Positions 1-8,175 of a stretch of 17,204 bases of DNA are shown piece after piece (within the stretch, counting starts at the first letter, position 1; every line of letters begins with the position of its first letter). The DNA comes from Actinomycetota bacterium (GTDB lineage Bacteria; Actinomycetota; Actinomycetes; JACCUZ01): the NCBI GenBank assembly GCA_030841245.1, contig JAVEDG010000186.1:1-17204 (forward strand), read 5' to 3'. Both the position numbers and the translations under genes were made by a program. The notes below the pieces were generated by a model. It was not told where the DNA came from, ran no database searches, and saw only the letters and a list, made by a program, of their open reading frames with translations.

Positions 1-2836
1 ACTCCCCCGCACCGAAGAGGGAGAATTGGCCGATCGCCTCGGCCCGCTTGGTGTCCATGCACTGGTCGATCGCCTCGCCGTGAACGGCGAGCAGGCCGCG
101 CCGGCTGTGGCCGAGCGAGTCGAAGGCGCCCGCCTTGATGAGCGACTCGACGGTCTTCTTGTTGCACGCGGCGGGCTCGATCTTGCGCAGGAAGTCGCCG
201 AAGTCGGCGAAGCGACCCTTGGACTTCCGGGTGCGGATCACCGAGTCGACGACGTTGCCACCGACGTTGCGGATCGCCGAGAGACCGAAGCGGATGTCGG
301 TGCCGCGCGGCGTGTAGTTGCGGTCGGACTCGTTGACGTCGGGTGGCAGCACCTTGATGCCCATCCGGCGACACTCGTTGAGGTAGAGCGCGGACTTGTC
401 CTTGTCGTCGCGGATCGAGGTCAGCAGGGCGGCCATGTACTCGGCCGGGTAGTTGGTCTTGAGGTACGCCGTCCAGTAGCTGACCAGCCCGTAACCCGCC
501 GTGTGGGACTTGTTGAACGCATAGTCGGAGAAGGGGACCAGGATGTCCCACAGCGTCTTGACCGAGGCCTCGGAGTAGCCGCGCTCGTGCATGCCGGCGC
601 TGAACGGGACGTACTCCTTGTCGAGGATCTCCTTCTTCTTCTTGCCCATCGCGCGCCGCAGGAGGTCGGCCTGTCCCAGCGTGTAGCCCGCGAGGCGCTG
701 GGCGAGCGCCATGACCTGCTCCTGGTAGACGATCAGGCCGTAGGTCTCGCCCAGGATCTCGGCCAGCGGCTCGGCCAGCTCGGGGTGGATCGGCACCACC
801 GGCTTGCGGCCGTTCTTGCGGTCCGCGTAGTCGTTGTGCGCGTTGGCACCCATCGGCCCCGGCCGGTAGAGCGCGAGCACCGCGGCGATGTCCTCGAATG
901 AGTCGGGCTTCATCGAGCGGAGCAGGGACCGCATCGGTCCGCCGTCGAGCTGGAACACCCCGAGGGTGTCGCCCTTGGCCAGGGTCTGCTCGTAGGTCCT
1001 GGCATCGTCGAGCGCCAGGGTCTCGAGCACGATCGTCTCGCCGCGGTTGGCGGTGATGTTGCGCAGGCAGTCGTCCAGGACGGTCAGGTTGCGCAGGCCC
1101 AGGAAGTCCATCTTGAGCAGGCCGAGCGTCTCGCAGGCGCCCATGTCGAACTGCGTGATGACGGCACCGTCCGCCTCGCGGCGCATGATCGGGACGACGT
1201 CGAGCAGCGGCTCGCTGGAAAGGATCACACCCGCCGCGTGCACGCCCCACTGGCGCTTGAGGCCCTCGAGTCCCTTGGCGGTGTCCACGACGCGGTGCAC
1301 GTCGGCGTCGGTCTCGTACAGCGTGCGGAACTCCCCCGCCTCCTTGTAGCGCGGGTGGTGGGTGTCGAAGATTCCGGCCAGCGGGATGTCCTTGCCCATC
1401 ACCGGCGGCGGCATGGCCTTGGTGATCCGGTCGCCCATGGCGAACGGGTAGCCGAGCACCCGGCTGGAGTCCTTGATCGCCTGCTTGGCCTTGATGGTGC
1501 CGAACGTGATGATCTGGCTGACCCGGTCCTCGCCGTACTTCTCGGTGGCGTAACGGATCATGTCGCCGCGCCGGCGCTCGTCGAAGTCGAGGTCGATGTC
1601 CGGCATCGAGATGCGCTCGGGGTTGAGGAACCGCTCGAACAGCAGCTTGTGCTCGATCGGGTCGAGCTCGGTGATGCCCAGCGCCCAGGCGATCACGGCG
1701 CCGGTCGCCGAGCCGCGGCCGGGCCCGACCCGGATGCCGTTGTCCTTGGCGTGGCGGCACAGGTCGGCGACGACGAGGAAGTAGCCGGGGAAGCCCATCT
1801 GGGCGATCACCCCGAGCTCGTAGGCCGCGCGCTCCTGGTACGGCGTCGGCGCGGGCCCGCCGAACCGGCGGCGGAGTCCTCGCTCGACCTCCTTGACGAG
1901 CCAGCTGTCCTCGGTCTCGCCCGGCGGGACCGGGAACCGCGGCATCAGGTTCGCCCCCTCGGTGAAGGAGACCTCGCAGCGCTCGGCGATCAGCAGCGTG
2001 TTGTCGCAAGCCTCGGGCAGCTCGGCCCAGGTCCGGCGCATCTCCTCGGCACTCTTGAGGTAGAAGTCGGTCGCGTCGAACTTGAACCGGGTCGGGTCGG
2101 CCAGCGTGCGTCCCGACTGCACGCAGAGCAGCACGGCGTGGGCCTCGGCGTCGTGCGGGTACGTGTAGTGCAGGTCGTTGGTCGCGACCAGCGGCAGGTC
2201 GAGCTCCTTGGCGAGCCGCAGCAGGTCCTGGCGGACGCGCGCCTCGATCGGGAGGCCGTGCTCCATCAGCTCGCAGAAGAAGTTGCCGGCGCCGAAGATG
2301 TCGCGGAACTCGGCCGCAGAGCGCACCGCCTCGTCGTACCGGCCGATGCGCAGCAGGGTCTGCACCTCGCCGCCGGGGCAGCCGGTAGTGGCGATGAGGC
2401 CGTCGGCGTAGCTCTGCAGCAGCTCGCGGTCCATCCGCGGCTTGTAGTACTGCCCCTCGAGGCTGGCCCTGCTGGAGAGCCGGAACAGGTTCTGCATGCC
2501 GGCCGTGTTCTCGGCCCACAAGGTCATGTGGGTGTAGGCCCCGCCGCCGGAGACGTCGTCCTCTCCCCCGTCGGCCCAGCGGACCCTGCTCTTGTCGCCT
2601 CGGTGGGTGCCGGGTGTGAGGTAGGCCTCCGTGCCGATGATCGGCTTGACCCCGGCCGCGGTGCCCTTCTTCCAGAAGTCGTAGGCGCCGAAGACATTGC
2701 CGTGATCGGTCATCGCAAGGGCCGGCATGCCCATGGCGGACGCTTCCTTGAACAGGTCGGTGAGGCGGGCGGCGCCGTCGAGCATGGAGTACTCCGTGTG
2801 CACGTGCAGGTGCACGAACGAGTCCCGTGAGCCCAT
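1..2836 (-). CDS. dnaE: DNA polymerase III subunit alpha (partial, 3' end outside window)
   Basis: Catalytic subunit of the replicative DNA polymerase, a C-family polymerase. The reading frame is open from the ATG at 2836-2834 to the left edge, giving 945 codons; actinobacterial DnaE1 is usually near 1,180 residues, so the C-terminal OB-fold and tau-binding part are missing. The N-terminus has the PHP domain signature HLHVHTEYS at residues 9-17. The palm carries MPDIDLDF at 411-418, with the metal-binding pair D413 and D415, and KMDFLGLRNLT gives the third catalytic Asp, D577; these match E. coli D401, D403 and D555. The fingers include PGPMGANAHNDYADRKNGRK and the YQEQVM motif. No intein or frameshift is seen. 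A GGAGAGG-like ribosome site (2847-2853) lies 10 nt before the ATG. The intact PHP histidines favour DnaE1 over the error-prone DnaE2. Confidence 0.98.
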   Translation of the reverse strand, partial: MGSRDSFVHLHVHTEYSMLDGAARLTDLFKEASAMGMPALAMTDHGNVFGAYDFWKKGTAAGVKPIIGTEAYLTPGTHRGDKSRVRWADGGEDDVSGGGAYTHMTLWAENTAGMQNLFRLSSRASLEGQYYKPRMDRELLQSYADGLIATTGCPGGEVQTLLRIGRYDEAVRSAAEFRDIFGAGNFFCELMEHGLPIEARVRQDLLRLAKELDLPLVATNDLHYTYPHDAEAHAVLLCVQSGRTLADPTRFKFDATDFYLKSAEEMRRTWAELPEACDNTLLIAERCEVSFTEGANLMPRFPVPPGETEDSWLVKEVERGLRRRFGGPAPTPYQERAAYELGVIAQMGFPGYFLVVADLCRHAKDNGIRVGPGRGSATGAVIAWALGITELDPIEHKLLFERFLNPERISMPDIDLDFDERRRGDMIRYATEKYGEDRVSQIITFGTIKAKQAIKDSSRVLGYPFAMGDRITKAMPPPVMGKDIPLAGIFDTHHPRYKEAGEFRTLYETDADVHRVVDTAKGLEGLKRQWGVHAAGVILSSEPLLDVVPIMRREADGAVITQFDMGACETLGLLKMDFLGLRNLTVLDDCLRNITANRGETIVLETLALDDARTYEQTLAKGDTLGVFQLDGGPMRSLLRSMKPDSFEDIAAVLALYRPGPMGANAHNDYADRKNGRKPVVPIHPELAEPLAEILGETYGLIVYQEQVMALAQRLAGYTLGQADLLRRAMGKKKKEILDKEYVPFSAGMHERGYSEASVKTLWDILVPFSDYAFNKSHTAGYGLVSYWTAYLKTNYPAEYMAALLTSIRDDKDKSALYLNECRRMGIKVLPPDVNESDRNYTPRGTDIRFGLSAIRNVGGNVVDSVIRTRKSKGRFADFGDFLRKIEPAACNKKTVESLIKAGAFDSLGHSRRGLLAVHGEAIDQCMDTKRAEAIGQFSLFGAGE

Positions 2837-2919
2837 CTGGTGAGCGCCTCTCCGCAGTCCCGAGCGGCCAGCTGGCGGAGCGCCCTTGGAGGGACGAACC
2901 GGGGACCGGCCGGTGCCCG

Positions 2920-2925
2920 AGTCTA
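2920..2925 (-). promoter_or_regulatory. candidate -10 element for dnaE
   Basis: Reading the minus strand, TAGACT fits the actinobacterial TANNNT -10 pattern and lies about 84 nt before the dnaE ATG, downstream of the 3009-3050 hairpin. No convincing -35 hexamer is seen at 16-19 nt. It is the best candidate in this gap but a weak one on sequence alone. Confidence 0.3.
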
Positions 2926-3008
2926 GGTCGCCGCCAGGACAAGTCCGGGGCACCTCGCCGGACCGCCAGCCCACCCGGCGTGTCGCCCCAGAGCCCGATT
3001 GGGACGTT

Positions 3009-3050
3009 GGGACACGACACGCCGACCGATCGTCGGCGTGTCCTTGTCCC
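3009..3050 (-). terminator. two-part hairpin, likely terminator of the M11-like peptidase gene
   Basis: A perfect 11-bp stem (3016-3026 with 3032-3042, GACACGCCGAC) closes a 5-nt loop. After a small internal loop (1 nt on one side, 2 on the other) a 6-bp outer stem GGGACA/TGTCCC (3009-3014 with 3045-3050) continues it. It starts about 50 nt after the stop of the minus-strand peptidase gene and lies before dnaE. There is no T-run, as is common for high-GC actinobacterial terminators. Because the stem is nearly symmetric, a protein-binding site is the alternative. Confidence 0.55.
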
Positions 3051-3084
3051 GACGTGCCAAACGATCTTCGCGATTGCCCGGCGG

Positions 3085-3112
3085 GTCAGCGGAGCAGCGT
3101 CAGCGGAGCAGG
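3085..3112. repeat. 14-bp tandem duplication spanning the peptidase stop codon
   Basis: GTCAGCGGAGCAGC is directly repeated (3085-3098 and 3099-3112; the two copies differ only in the last base). The second copy contains the stop codon of the upstream minus-strand peptidase; the first copy supplies another TGA in a different frame just downstream. It looks like a slippage duplication. Confidence 0.7.
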
Positions 3113-5310
3113 GCGGCGACGCTGCGGTCGGCGCGGTAGTGGGGCGTCCCGAGCGCGCGCCAGCGGTAGTAGGTACGGCGGCTCGGGTCGACCCGCGCAA
3201 GGACCCGACCCGCGGTCCCGCTGACGTGGACGCCGACCCGGACCCAGTAGTGGCTCCCGACCACGCGGCGCAGCAGCACCACGCGCCGCCCGGCAAGCGG
3301 GGCGCCGGTGAGCCTGTCGAACACCCGCCCGTGCAGCAGGTCCCGGCGGCCGGGGCCGCCGGAGTCGACGCGCAGGCCGGCCCGCACCGGACGCTTGCGA
3401 ACGGTGACGTGGCTGAACACGTTGCCTGGGCGGACCCATCCCACACCGCTCGCGACCGAGGTGCCGAGCTGGAAGTAGGTCGCGTGGCGCGGTCGGACCG
3501 TCGCCGTGAGGCGGCCGTCCGGACCGGTGTCGACCGGTCCCGCCACCGCCTTCCAGCTCTGGCCGTCGTGGGAGGCCCAGAGCATCACCCAGCCGCGGAC
3601 GGGGATCCCGTCGCGCTGCAGCCTCGCGGTCACCCGCAGCCGCTGCCGGTAGTAGGGCCGGGACGTGGCGGGGGTGACTGCCTGGGTCAGCCGTACGTCG
3701 GTGGGTTTCCCCATCGTCACCCGGTAGGTCCGCTGGGCCACCTGACCGTCCGGCGCGGTGAACCGGACCGTGGCCGTCACCGCGGTCGTCTGGGTCGTCG
3801 GGCACTGGAGCACGAAGCTCGCCCGGTCGGCACGGCTTGCGGTGCAGTGCGTCGCGTCGAGGTTCCAGCGGTAGCTGCCGTTCCCGGACCCTCGGGCCAC
3901 GAGGGTCGCGGGCAGCCCGGGACGCACCTGGTCCGGGCCCGCGACCGTGACCGTGGGAGCCGGGGCCAGCGAGGTGGCGTCCTCGACGGCCACCCGGGCA
4001 CCGGACGAGCCGGTGTCGAGCAGCAGCAGCGCGAGCGAGCTGTCCGGGACGCGCCACACCGCGTCCGGGGCCATCGCCGCGCCGAACTGGGTGCCGCTGC
4101 CCGCGCTGGGCTCGACCGCGAGGATCGCCGACTGGTTGGACCCGGTCATCCGCTGCCGGACCTGCACCCCGGCCCATGACTGCGGCTGGCGCCTGTCGCG
4201 GCCGGCGTAGGGCCGGTACTCGACGTACAGCTCGGAGTCCGAGAGCGGCACGACCAGCGCCCGGGCGGACCCGACCGAGCTGATCGGCGGGACGGTGATG
4301 ATCTGGCCGGGCGCTCCCACGATCGGGTCCAGCAGCCCGAGGTAGTCGGCGAGAGCCGCGTTGAGCGTGCCGGCATCGCCGAACTGCGCGTAGCCCATGA
4401 CGTCGGCCAGGTCGGCGTAGTCGTCGCGGGCGCACGCGTCGGACAGGCTGACCGGCGCGCCCGCCGAGTCGGTGCACGACAGCGCGCCCGCGTGGCCGAG
4501 ACCCAGGTTGTGACCGGTCTCGTGCTCCCATGCGTCGGGGTCGCTGTACCCGTTGATCCACATGGTCGAGCCGGGCATCGGCCCCAGCCCGGTCCAGCCG
4601 CAGTTGCTCAGGTGGGGGAAGTAGACGAGCAGGTGCTGGGTGCGTGAGGTGGGCGCACTGAGGCCGTTGGCCGCCAGGGCGGCGTTCATCAGCGAGGAGG
4701 GGTCGCAGCTGCTCGGCGTGGCGATCTTGGCCCAGTCGCGTACGTCGGGAGCGGCGAAGGTGACGGTCCCACCGGTCTGGTCGGTCCAGTAGCTGCCGAC
4801 CGCGCCGGCTGTCGTGGCCAGGCTCGACCGGGTCTGGGAGTCGGGGGCGGACCAGTAGACCGGCAGCACGGTCAAGGAATGCTGTCCGGGGACCATCGGG
4901 CTGCTCGGCGGGGCGGTCGTCGTGGCCGACACGACCAGTGCCGACCCGGCCGTCAGGTCGGCGGCCACCTGGGCGTCACCGGTGCGGGTGGCTCCCCCGG
5001 CACCGGCCGGACCGTGCACCGTCAGCCGGACCCGCCCGCCGCCGGCTGCCTTCCCGACCAGCCCGTCGGGCAGGTCGACCACCTTTCCCCCGACGACGGC
5101 CATGTCGTCGATGACTGTCTGCTCGGGCCCGCGGCGAACCGCTGCGCCCTCCGGGCCGTCCGCTGCGCTGTCGACGACCACCGTCGAGAGCGTGCCGGTC
5201 ACCGAGACCAGATCACTCCCGCCGGTGTCCGCCGCGAAGGCCGGGGCGGGCAGCACCGACACCGCTGCAGCCGTGGCCGCGAGCAGCGTGAGGAGACGGC
5301 GGGTGCCCAT
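3100..5310 (-). CDS. secreted zinc metallopeptidase, M11 (gametolysin)-like, with C-terminal Ig-like modules
   Basis: A 736-residue predicted extracellular protease. Residues 1-27 form a signal peptide: an Arg pair, a Leu/Ala core, then a likely cut after APAFA. Residues about 30-140 are a propeptide-like or beta-rich region. The catalytic domain (about 145-400) has WEHETGHNLGLGH at 261-273, the metzincin zinc motif HExxHxxGxxH with ligands H263, H267 and H273 and catalytic E264. The later DVMGY gives a Met-turn at M305. The HNLGLGH context resembles peptidase family M11 seen in actinobacteria; another metzincin family is possible. A PKD/Ig-like stretch with one Cys pair (about 448-540) and two beta-sandwich repeats (about 545-736) follow, probably for surface or polymer binding. 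The ATG at 5310 is chosen because the signal peptide begins there; no good ribosome site is visible. Substrate unknown. Confidence 0.85.
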   Translation of the reverse strand: MGTRRLLTLLAATAAAVSVLPAPAFAADTGGSDLVSVTGTLSTVVVDSAADGPEGAAVRRGPEQTVIDDMAVVGGKVVDLPDGLVGKAAGGGRVRLTVHGPAGAGGATRTGDAQVAADLTAGSALVVSATTTAPPSSPMVPGQHSLTVLPVYWSAPDSQTRSSLATTAGAVGSYWTDQTGGTVTFAAPDVRDWAKIATPSSCDPSSLMNAALAANGLSAPTSRTQHLLVYFPHLSNCGWTGLGPMPGSTMWINGYSDPDAWEHETGHNLGLGHAGALSCTDSAGAPVSLSDACARDDYADLADVMGYAQFGDAGTLNAALADYLGLLDPIVGAPGQIITVPPISSVGSARALVVPLSDSELYVEYRPYAGRDRRQPQSWAGVQVRQRMTGSNQSAILAVEPSAGSGTQFGAAMAPDAVWRVPDSSLALLLLDTGSSGARVAVEDATSLAPAPTVTVAGPDQVRPGLPATLVARGSGNGSYRWNLDATHCTASRADRASFVLQCPTTQTTAVTATVRFTAPDGQVAQRTYRVTMGKPTDVRLTQAVTPATSRPYYRQRLRVTARLQRDGIPVRGWVMLWASHDGQSWKAVAGPVDTGPDGRLTATVRPRHATYFQLGTSVASGVGWVRPGNVFSHVTVRKRPVRAGLRVDSGGPGRRDLLHGRVFDRLTGAPLAGRRVVLLRRVVGSHYWVRVGVHVSGTAGRVLARVDPSRRTYYRWRALGTPHYRADRSVAALLR

Positions 5311-5406
5311 GCCGTTCGCATCGACACGGGACGGGGTGGTGCTAGGTACTCCGGTCGAGTGAGATGTTGCGCCGGACGGGTGAACCTGCCTCGACCCGGG
5401 CAGCCC

Positions 5407-5425
5407 AGGCGACGTCCGGTCGCCT
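5407..5425 (-). terminator. hairpin after the DUF3152 gene
   Basis: AGGCGAC (5407-5413) pairs perfectly with GTCGCCT (5419-5425) around a 5-nt loop. On the minus strand it begins 11 nt after the DUF3152 gene's stop codon, before the M11-like gene. No T-tract follows, so it could be a weak terminator or a processing hairpin; it suggests the two peptidases may be separate transcripts. Confidence 0.4.
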
Positions 5426-5436
5426 CGCAGGCCCTG

Positions 5437-6624
5437 CTACGAGACAGCGCGGATCTCGCCCGGCAGCGGCCAGGCGTTGGGCAGGCAACCCTGCATCCCT
5501 TTCGACTGCTGTTGCATCACCGGTGCGAGTGCACCAGGCGACGAGCAGTAGGCGTGGTGCAGTCCGAGCCAGTGACCGGTCTCGTGGTTGACGACCATCC
5601 GGCGGTACTGCGCCAGGGTGCCGGTGAAGTACGGAGAGCTGTGCAGCCAACGTGTCTGGTTGATGATCACGTAGCGGCCGACGCGGCAGCTGTACAGCGA
5701 GGAACACACCGACGAGTAGGTCGGCAGGTACTTGGCCTGGGACAGCACGACGGTGAAGTCGCCGCCGCTGCTGACCCGGAGGAACCGGTGGTGCCCGCGC
5801 ATCCAGCCGCGCTCGTCGGCGTAGGTCGCGGCCACGATCGTGCGGAACAGGCTGAGGTCGGCGGTGATGGTGCCCTTCGTCCGCACGACGTACGTGTGGA
5901 GGCGGAACACGTCCAGTCGCCCGGCCCGCGCGACGGCTGCCAGGTGGGTGGCGTCGGCACGGCGTACGACGCGGTAGGTGCGGAAGCCGGTCGTGCTCGG
6001 CGTGACAGAGAACGAGTAGCCCCCGCTCGACGAGAGCCGGCGGCCGGCGACCCGGGTCCAGCTGCCGTCCACCCGCCGCTCCAACCGCAGGTACCGGCCC
6101 TGCAGTGCCGGTGTCATGGTGCCGTCGATGGTGGCGGTGTGACCGATACGGACAGCGTCAGGGTGCAGCCGAGCGGTCAGCAAGGGGCGCACCCCGAGGT
6201 CCCGGACCGGGCTGACCGATGCGGCACTCGTGGCGTCTTGCGCGTGGCGCAGCTGGAACGAGACCGACCGCGTGGGAGTGCGCACGAAGCTGACCGTGCC
6301 GTCGCCCGCCGAGGTGGCGGAGGCGGCCTGGCGCCAGTCGGTGGAGCCGGCGACCCGGCTCCACAGCGTGACCACCCCGGCCCGGCCGGTGCCGCTGCCG
6401 GTGTCGGTGAGCCGGCCCGAGACCGTGACGTCCTCACCCGCGGTCAGCGTCGACCGGGACAGCGTCTCGGTCAGCTCGCTGGGTGCCACGGCGGTCGCCG
6501 CGCTCGCTCCGGCGCCGGTGGTGGCGGCACGGTGCACCCTCCCGCTCGCTGCCGAGGGCGTCGCAGTGACCAGCAGCACCGCGACCACGGCCGTGCCGGA
6601 CGCGATCAACCCCCGTAACTTCAT
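5437..6624 (-). CDS. secreted DUF3152-family zincin-like protein with N-terminal Ig-like repeats
   Basis: A 395-residue exported protein. Signal peptide at 1-27 (MKLRG, hydrophobic core, cut near PSAASG). Two Ig-like beta repeats span about 50-145 and 146-240; both end in phrases typical of Nocardioides surface repeats (VSFQLRHA; TYRVVRRADATHL). The C-terminal domain (about 245-395) matches DUF3152: GDFTVVLSQA, a conserved RYVIINQTRW, YRRMVVNHETGHWLGLHH with zinc ligands H347, H351 and H357 and E348, and the Met-turn-like ALAPVMQQQSKGMQGC (M370). Cys307/313 and Cys360/380 are placed for disulfides. DUF3152 members have no agreed substrate; peptidase activity is inferred from the zinc motif. 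The ATG at 6624-6622 is preceded by GAGGAG (6633-6638), a strong ribosome site, which fixes the start. It lies directly upstream of the M11-like peptidase gene. Confidence 0.9.
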   Translation of the reverse strand: MKLRGLIASGTAVVAVLLVTATPSAASGRVHRAATTGAGASAATAVAPSELTETLSRSTLTAGEDVTVSGRLTDTGSGTGRAGVVTLWSRVAGSTDWRQAASATSAGDGTVSFVRTPTRSVSFQLRHAQDATSAASVSPVRDLGVRPLLTARLHPDAVRIGHTATIDGTMTPALQGRYLRLERRVDGSWTRVAGRRLSSSGGYSFSVTPSTTGFRTYRVVRRADATHLAAVARAGRLDVFRLHTYVVRTKGTITADLSLFRTIVAATYADERGWMRGHHRFLRVSSGGDFTVVLSQAKYLPTYSSVCSSLYSCRVGRYVIINQTRWLHSSPYFTGTLAQYRRMVVNHETGHWLGLHHAYCSSPGALAPVMQQQSKGMQGCLPNAWPLPGEIRAVS

Positions 6625-6752
6625 CCCTGCGTCTCCTCTGGTCTGTCAACGCCTCGGCAGTCTGCCGCACCGCGGCGGCGCCACCCCACCGGAACTGGTC
6701 AAGACTCGGTACGCGTCACCGGCTCGAGGTGTGCCGGACGGTGTTCCCGAGG

Positions 6753-7211
6753 TCAGAGCTCGCGACGCATCCAGCGGTGGTCGATCCCCGCGTCGTCGAA
6801 GACCGCGCCGTACGCCGTGTAGCCCAACCGCTCGTAGAAACCCTCGGCGTATGTCTGCGCGGACAGCACCATCACGCGCAGGCCCCGTTCGCCGGCCCGG
6901 CGCTCGATCGCCCGGACCAGGGTGACGCCCAGCCCGTTCCCGCGGGCTCGTGGCAGCACCGCCAGCCGGCCGAGGTGACCGACTTGGCCGAGCGCCGGAT
7001 CCGTCCCCTCGAAACCGGGCGGCTCGACCACGAGTCGTCCTGTCCCCACGACGGTGTCGGCCTCGACCGCGACCAGGTGGTCCGCCGTCGGGTCCGCGTC
7101 GTCGAGCTCGAGCTCGACCGGCACCTGCTGCTCGTCGACGAACACCGTGCTCCGCACGGCGTACGCCTCATGTACCTCGTCCGGCGACGCGGCGAGCCGC
7201 ACCGTCGTCAT
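6753..7211 (-). CDS. GNAT-family N-acetyltransferase (ElaA-like)
   Basis: A 152-residue cytoplasmic acetyl-CoA-dependent acyltransferase of the GNAT fold. The N-terminus RSTVFVDEQQVPVELELDD (20-38) is the conserved opening of the ElaA-type group. LGRLAVLPRARGNGLG (80-95) is motif A, with the R/Q-x-x-G-x-G/A acetyl-CoA pyrophosphate loop at R90-G95. YAEGFYERLGY (121-131) is motif B, which ends the fold. Length is typical. The frame is open further upstream, but the ATG at 7211-7209 is chosen because homology begins there and it forms an ATGA overlap with the stop of the RluA-family gene, implying translational coupling. The acceptor substrate cannot be read from the sequence. Confidence 0.9.
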   Translation of the reverse strand: MTTVRLAASPDEVHEAYAVRSTVFVDEQQVPVELELDDADPTADHLVAVEADTVVGTGRLVVEPPGFEGTDPALGQVGHLGRLAVLPRARGNGLGVTLVRAIERRAGERGLRVMVLSAQTYAEGFYERLGYTAYGAVFDDAGIDHRWMRREL

Positions 7212-8137
7212 GCCTCGGCCCGCAGCCTCTCCAGGGCGGCCGAGAGGTCCTGCGGGTAGTCGCTGGTGAGCTCGAGCCGTTCGCCGGTCGACGGGTGCTC
7301 GAACGCGAGCCGCACGGCGTGCAGCCACTGCCGGCTGAGCCCGAGGCGAGCCGCGAGCGTCGGGTCGGCGCCGTAGGTGAGGTCGCCCACACAGGGATGA
7401 CGCAATGCCGTCAGGTGCACCCTGATCTGGTGGGTCCGGCCGGTCTCCAGCCGGATCTCGAGCAGGCTGGCCGCGCGGTGCGCCTCGAGCGTGTCGTAGT
7501 GGGTCACGCTCGGCTTGCCGTCCGCGACCACCGCCCACTTGTAGTCGTGCGTCGGGTGGCGGTCGATCGGAGCGTCGACGGTGCCCCGCAGCGGGTCGGG
7601 ATGGCCCTGGACGAGCGCGTGGTAGATCTTCTCGACCGTCCGCTCGCGGAACTCGCGCTTGAGCGCGGTGTAGGCCCGCTCGGACTTGGCCACCACCATC
7701 AGCCCGCTCGTCCCGACGTCGAGCCGGTGCACCACGCCCTGGCGCTCGGCGGCGCCGCTGGTCGACACTCGGTAGCCGGCCGCGGCGAGCCCCCCGACGA
7801 CGGTCGGGCCGGTCCAGCCCGGGCTCGGGTGCGCGGCCACGCCGACCGGCTTGTCGACGACCACCACGTCGTCGTCGTCGTGGACGATCCGCATCCCGGG
7901 CACCGGCTCGGCGATGACCTGGACCGGGTCCGCCGGCGACGGCAGAGTCACGTCGAGGCGTGCACCGCCGTGCACCCGGTCGGACTTCGTCGCCGGCTCG
8001 CCGTCGACCAGCACGTCGCCGGCCCCCACGAGCTCGGCCGCGCGGGTCCGGGACAGGCCGAAGAGCCGGGCGAGCGCGGCGTCGAGGCGCTCGCCCTCGA
8101 GCCCGTCCGGGACGGACAACGTACGGCGGTCGGTCAC
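7208..8137 (-). CDS. RluA-family pseudouridine synthase (RluD-like)
   Basis: A 309-residue enzyme that isomerises specific uridines to pseudouridine, probably in 23S rRNA. An S4 RNA-binding domain occupies about 14-75 (ERLDAALARLFGLSRTRAAE). The catalytic domain has VVVDKPVGVAAHPSPG (92-107), the family motif VVHRLDVGTSGLMVVAKS (135-152) with catalytic D140, and RTHQIRVHL near the C-terminus. The start is GTG at 8137-8135. It ends in an ATGA overlap with the GNAT gene. In many actinobacteria this gene directly follows lspA; here lspA is 8 kb away, beyond the glycan genes. The exact uridine target (RluD versus RluC-type) is not determinable. Confidence 0.95.
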   Translation of the reverse strand: MTDRRTLSVPDGLEGERLDAALARLFGLSRTRAAELVGAGDVLVDGEPATKSDRVHGGARLDVTLPSPADPVQVIAEPVPGMRIVHDDDDVVVVDKPVGVAAHPSPGWTGPTVVGGLAAAGYRVSTSGAAERQGVVHRLDVGTSGLMVVAKSERAYTALKREFRERTVEKIYHALVQGHPDPLRGTVDAPIDRHPTHDYKWAVVADGKPSVTHYDTLEAHRAASLLEIRLETGRTHQIRVHLTALRHPCVGDLTYGADPTLAARLGLSRQWLHAVRLAFEHPSTGERLELTSDYPQDLSAALERLRAEA

Positions 8138-8163
8138 CGCACGAGTATGCCGTGGCTGTGACC

Positions 8164-8169
8164 TAGGGT
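8164..8169 (+). promoter_or_regulatory. TAGGGT -10 element, predicted leaderless start of the wecE-type gene
   Basis: TAGGGT lies 6 nt before the ATG at 8176, the distance expected from a -10 hexamer to +1. Transcription would then start at or near the A of the ATG, giving a leaderless mRNA. The same hexamer stands 7 nt before rmlA. The AGGG within it could instead act as a weak ribosome site if transcription starts further upstream. Confidence 0.4.
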
Positions 8170-8175
8170 TTGCGC

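Noticed and set aside
1238..2830. 530-codon plus-strand open frame over dnaE
   Set aside because: It lies opposite dnaE, whose motifs are all present; the protein is a repetitive Val/Leu/Asp/Arg-rich shadow caused by high GC at third positions.
1..2836. Intein or split site in dnaE
   Set aside because: The frame runs without insertion through the PHP, palm and finger motifs at normal spacing.
3086..4561. 491-codon minus-strand open frame inside the M11-like gene
   Set aside because: Alternative frame of the same gene; Arg/Pro-rich with no domain signal.
4879..6618. 579-codon plus-strand open frame over the two peptidase genes
   Set aside because: Spans two well-supported minus-strand genes, has no recognisable domain and has the Arg/Gly/His-rich composition of an antisense frame.
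6719..6737. Hairpin CCGGC/GCCGG after the GNAT gene
   Set aside because: A five-base stem with a 9-nt loop is expected by chance at this GC.
7212..7538. Longer GNAT start upstream of 7211
   Set aside because: It would read out of frame through the RluA-family catalytic domain; GNAT homology starts at the coupled ATG.
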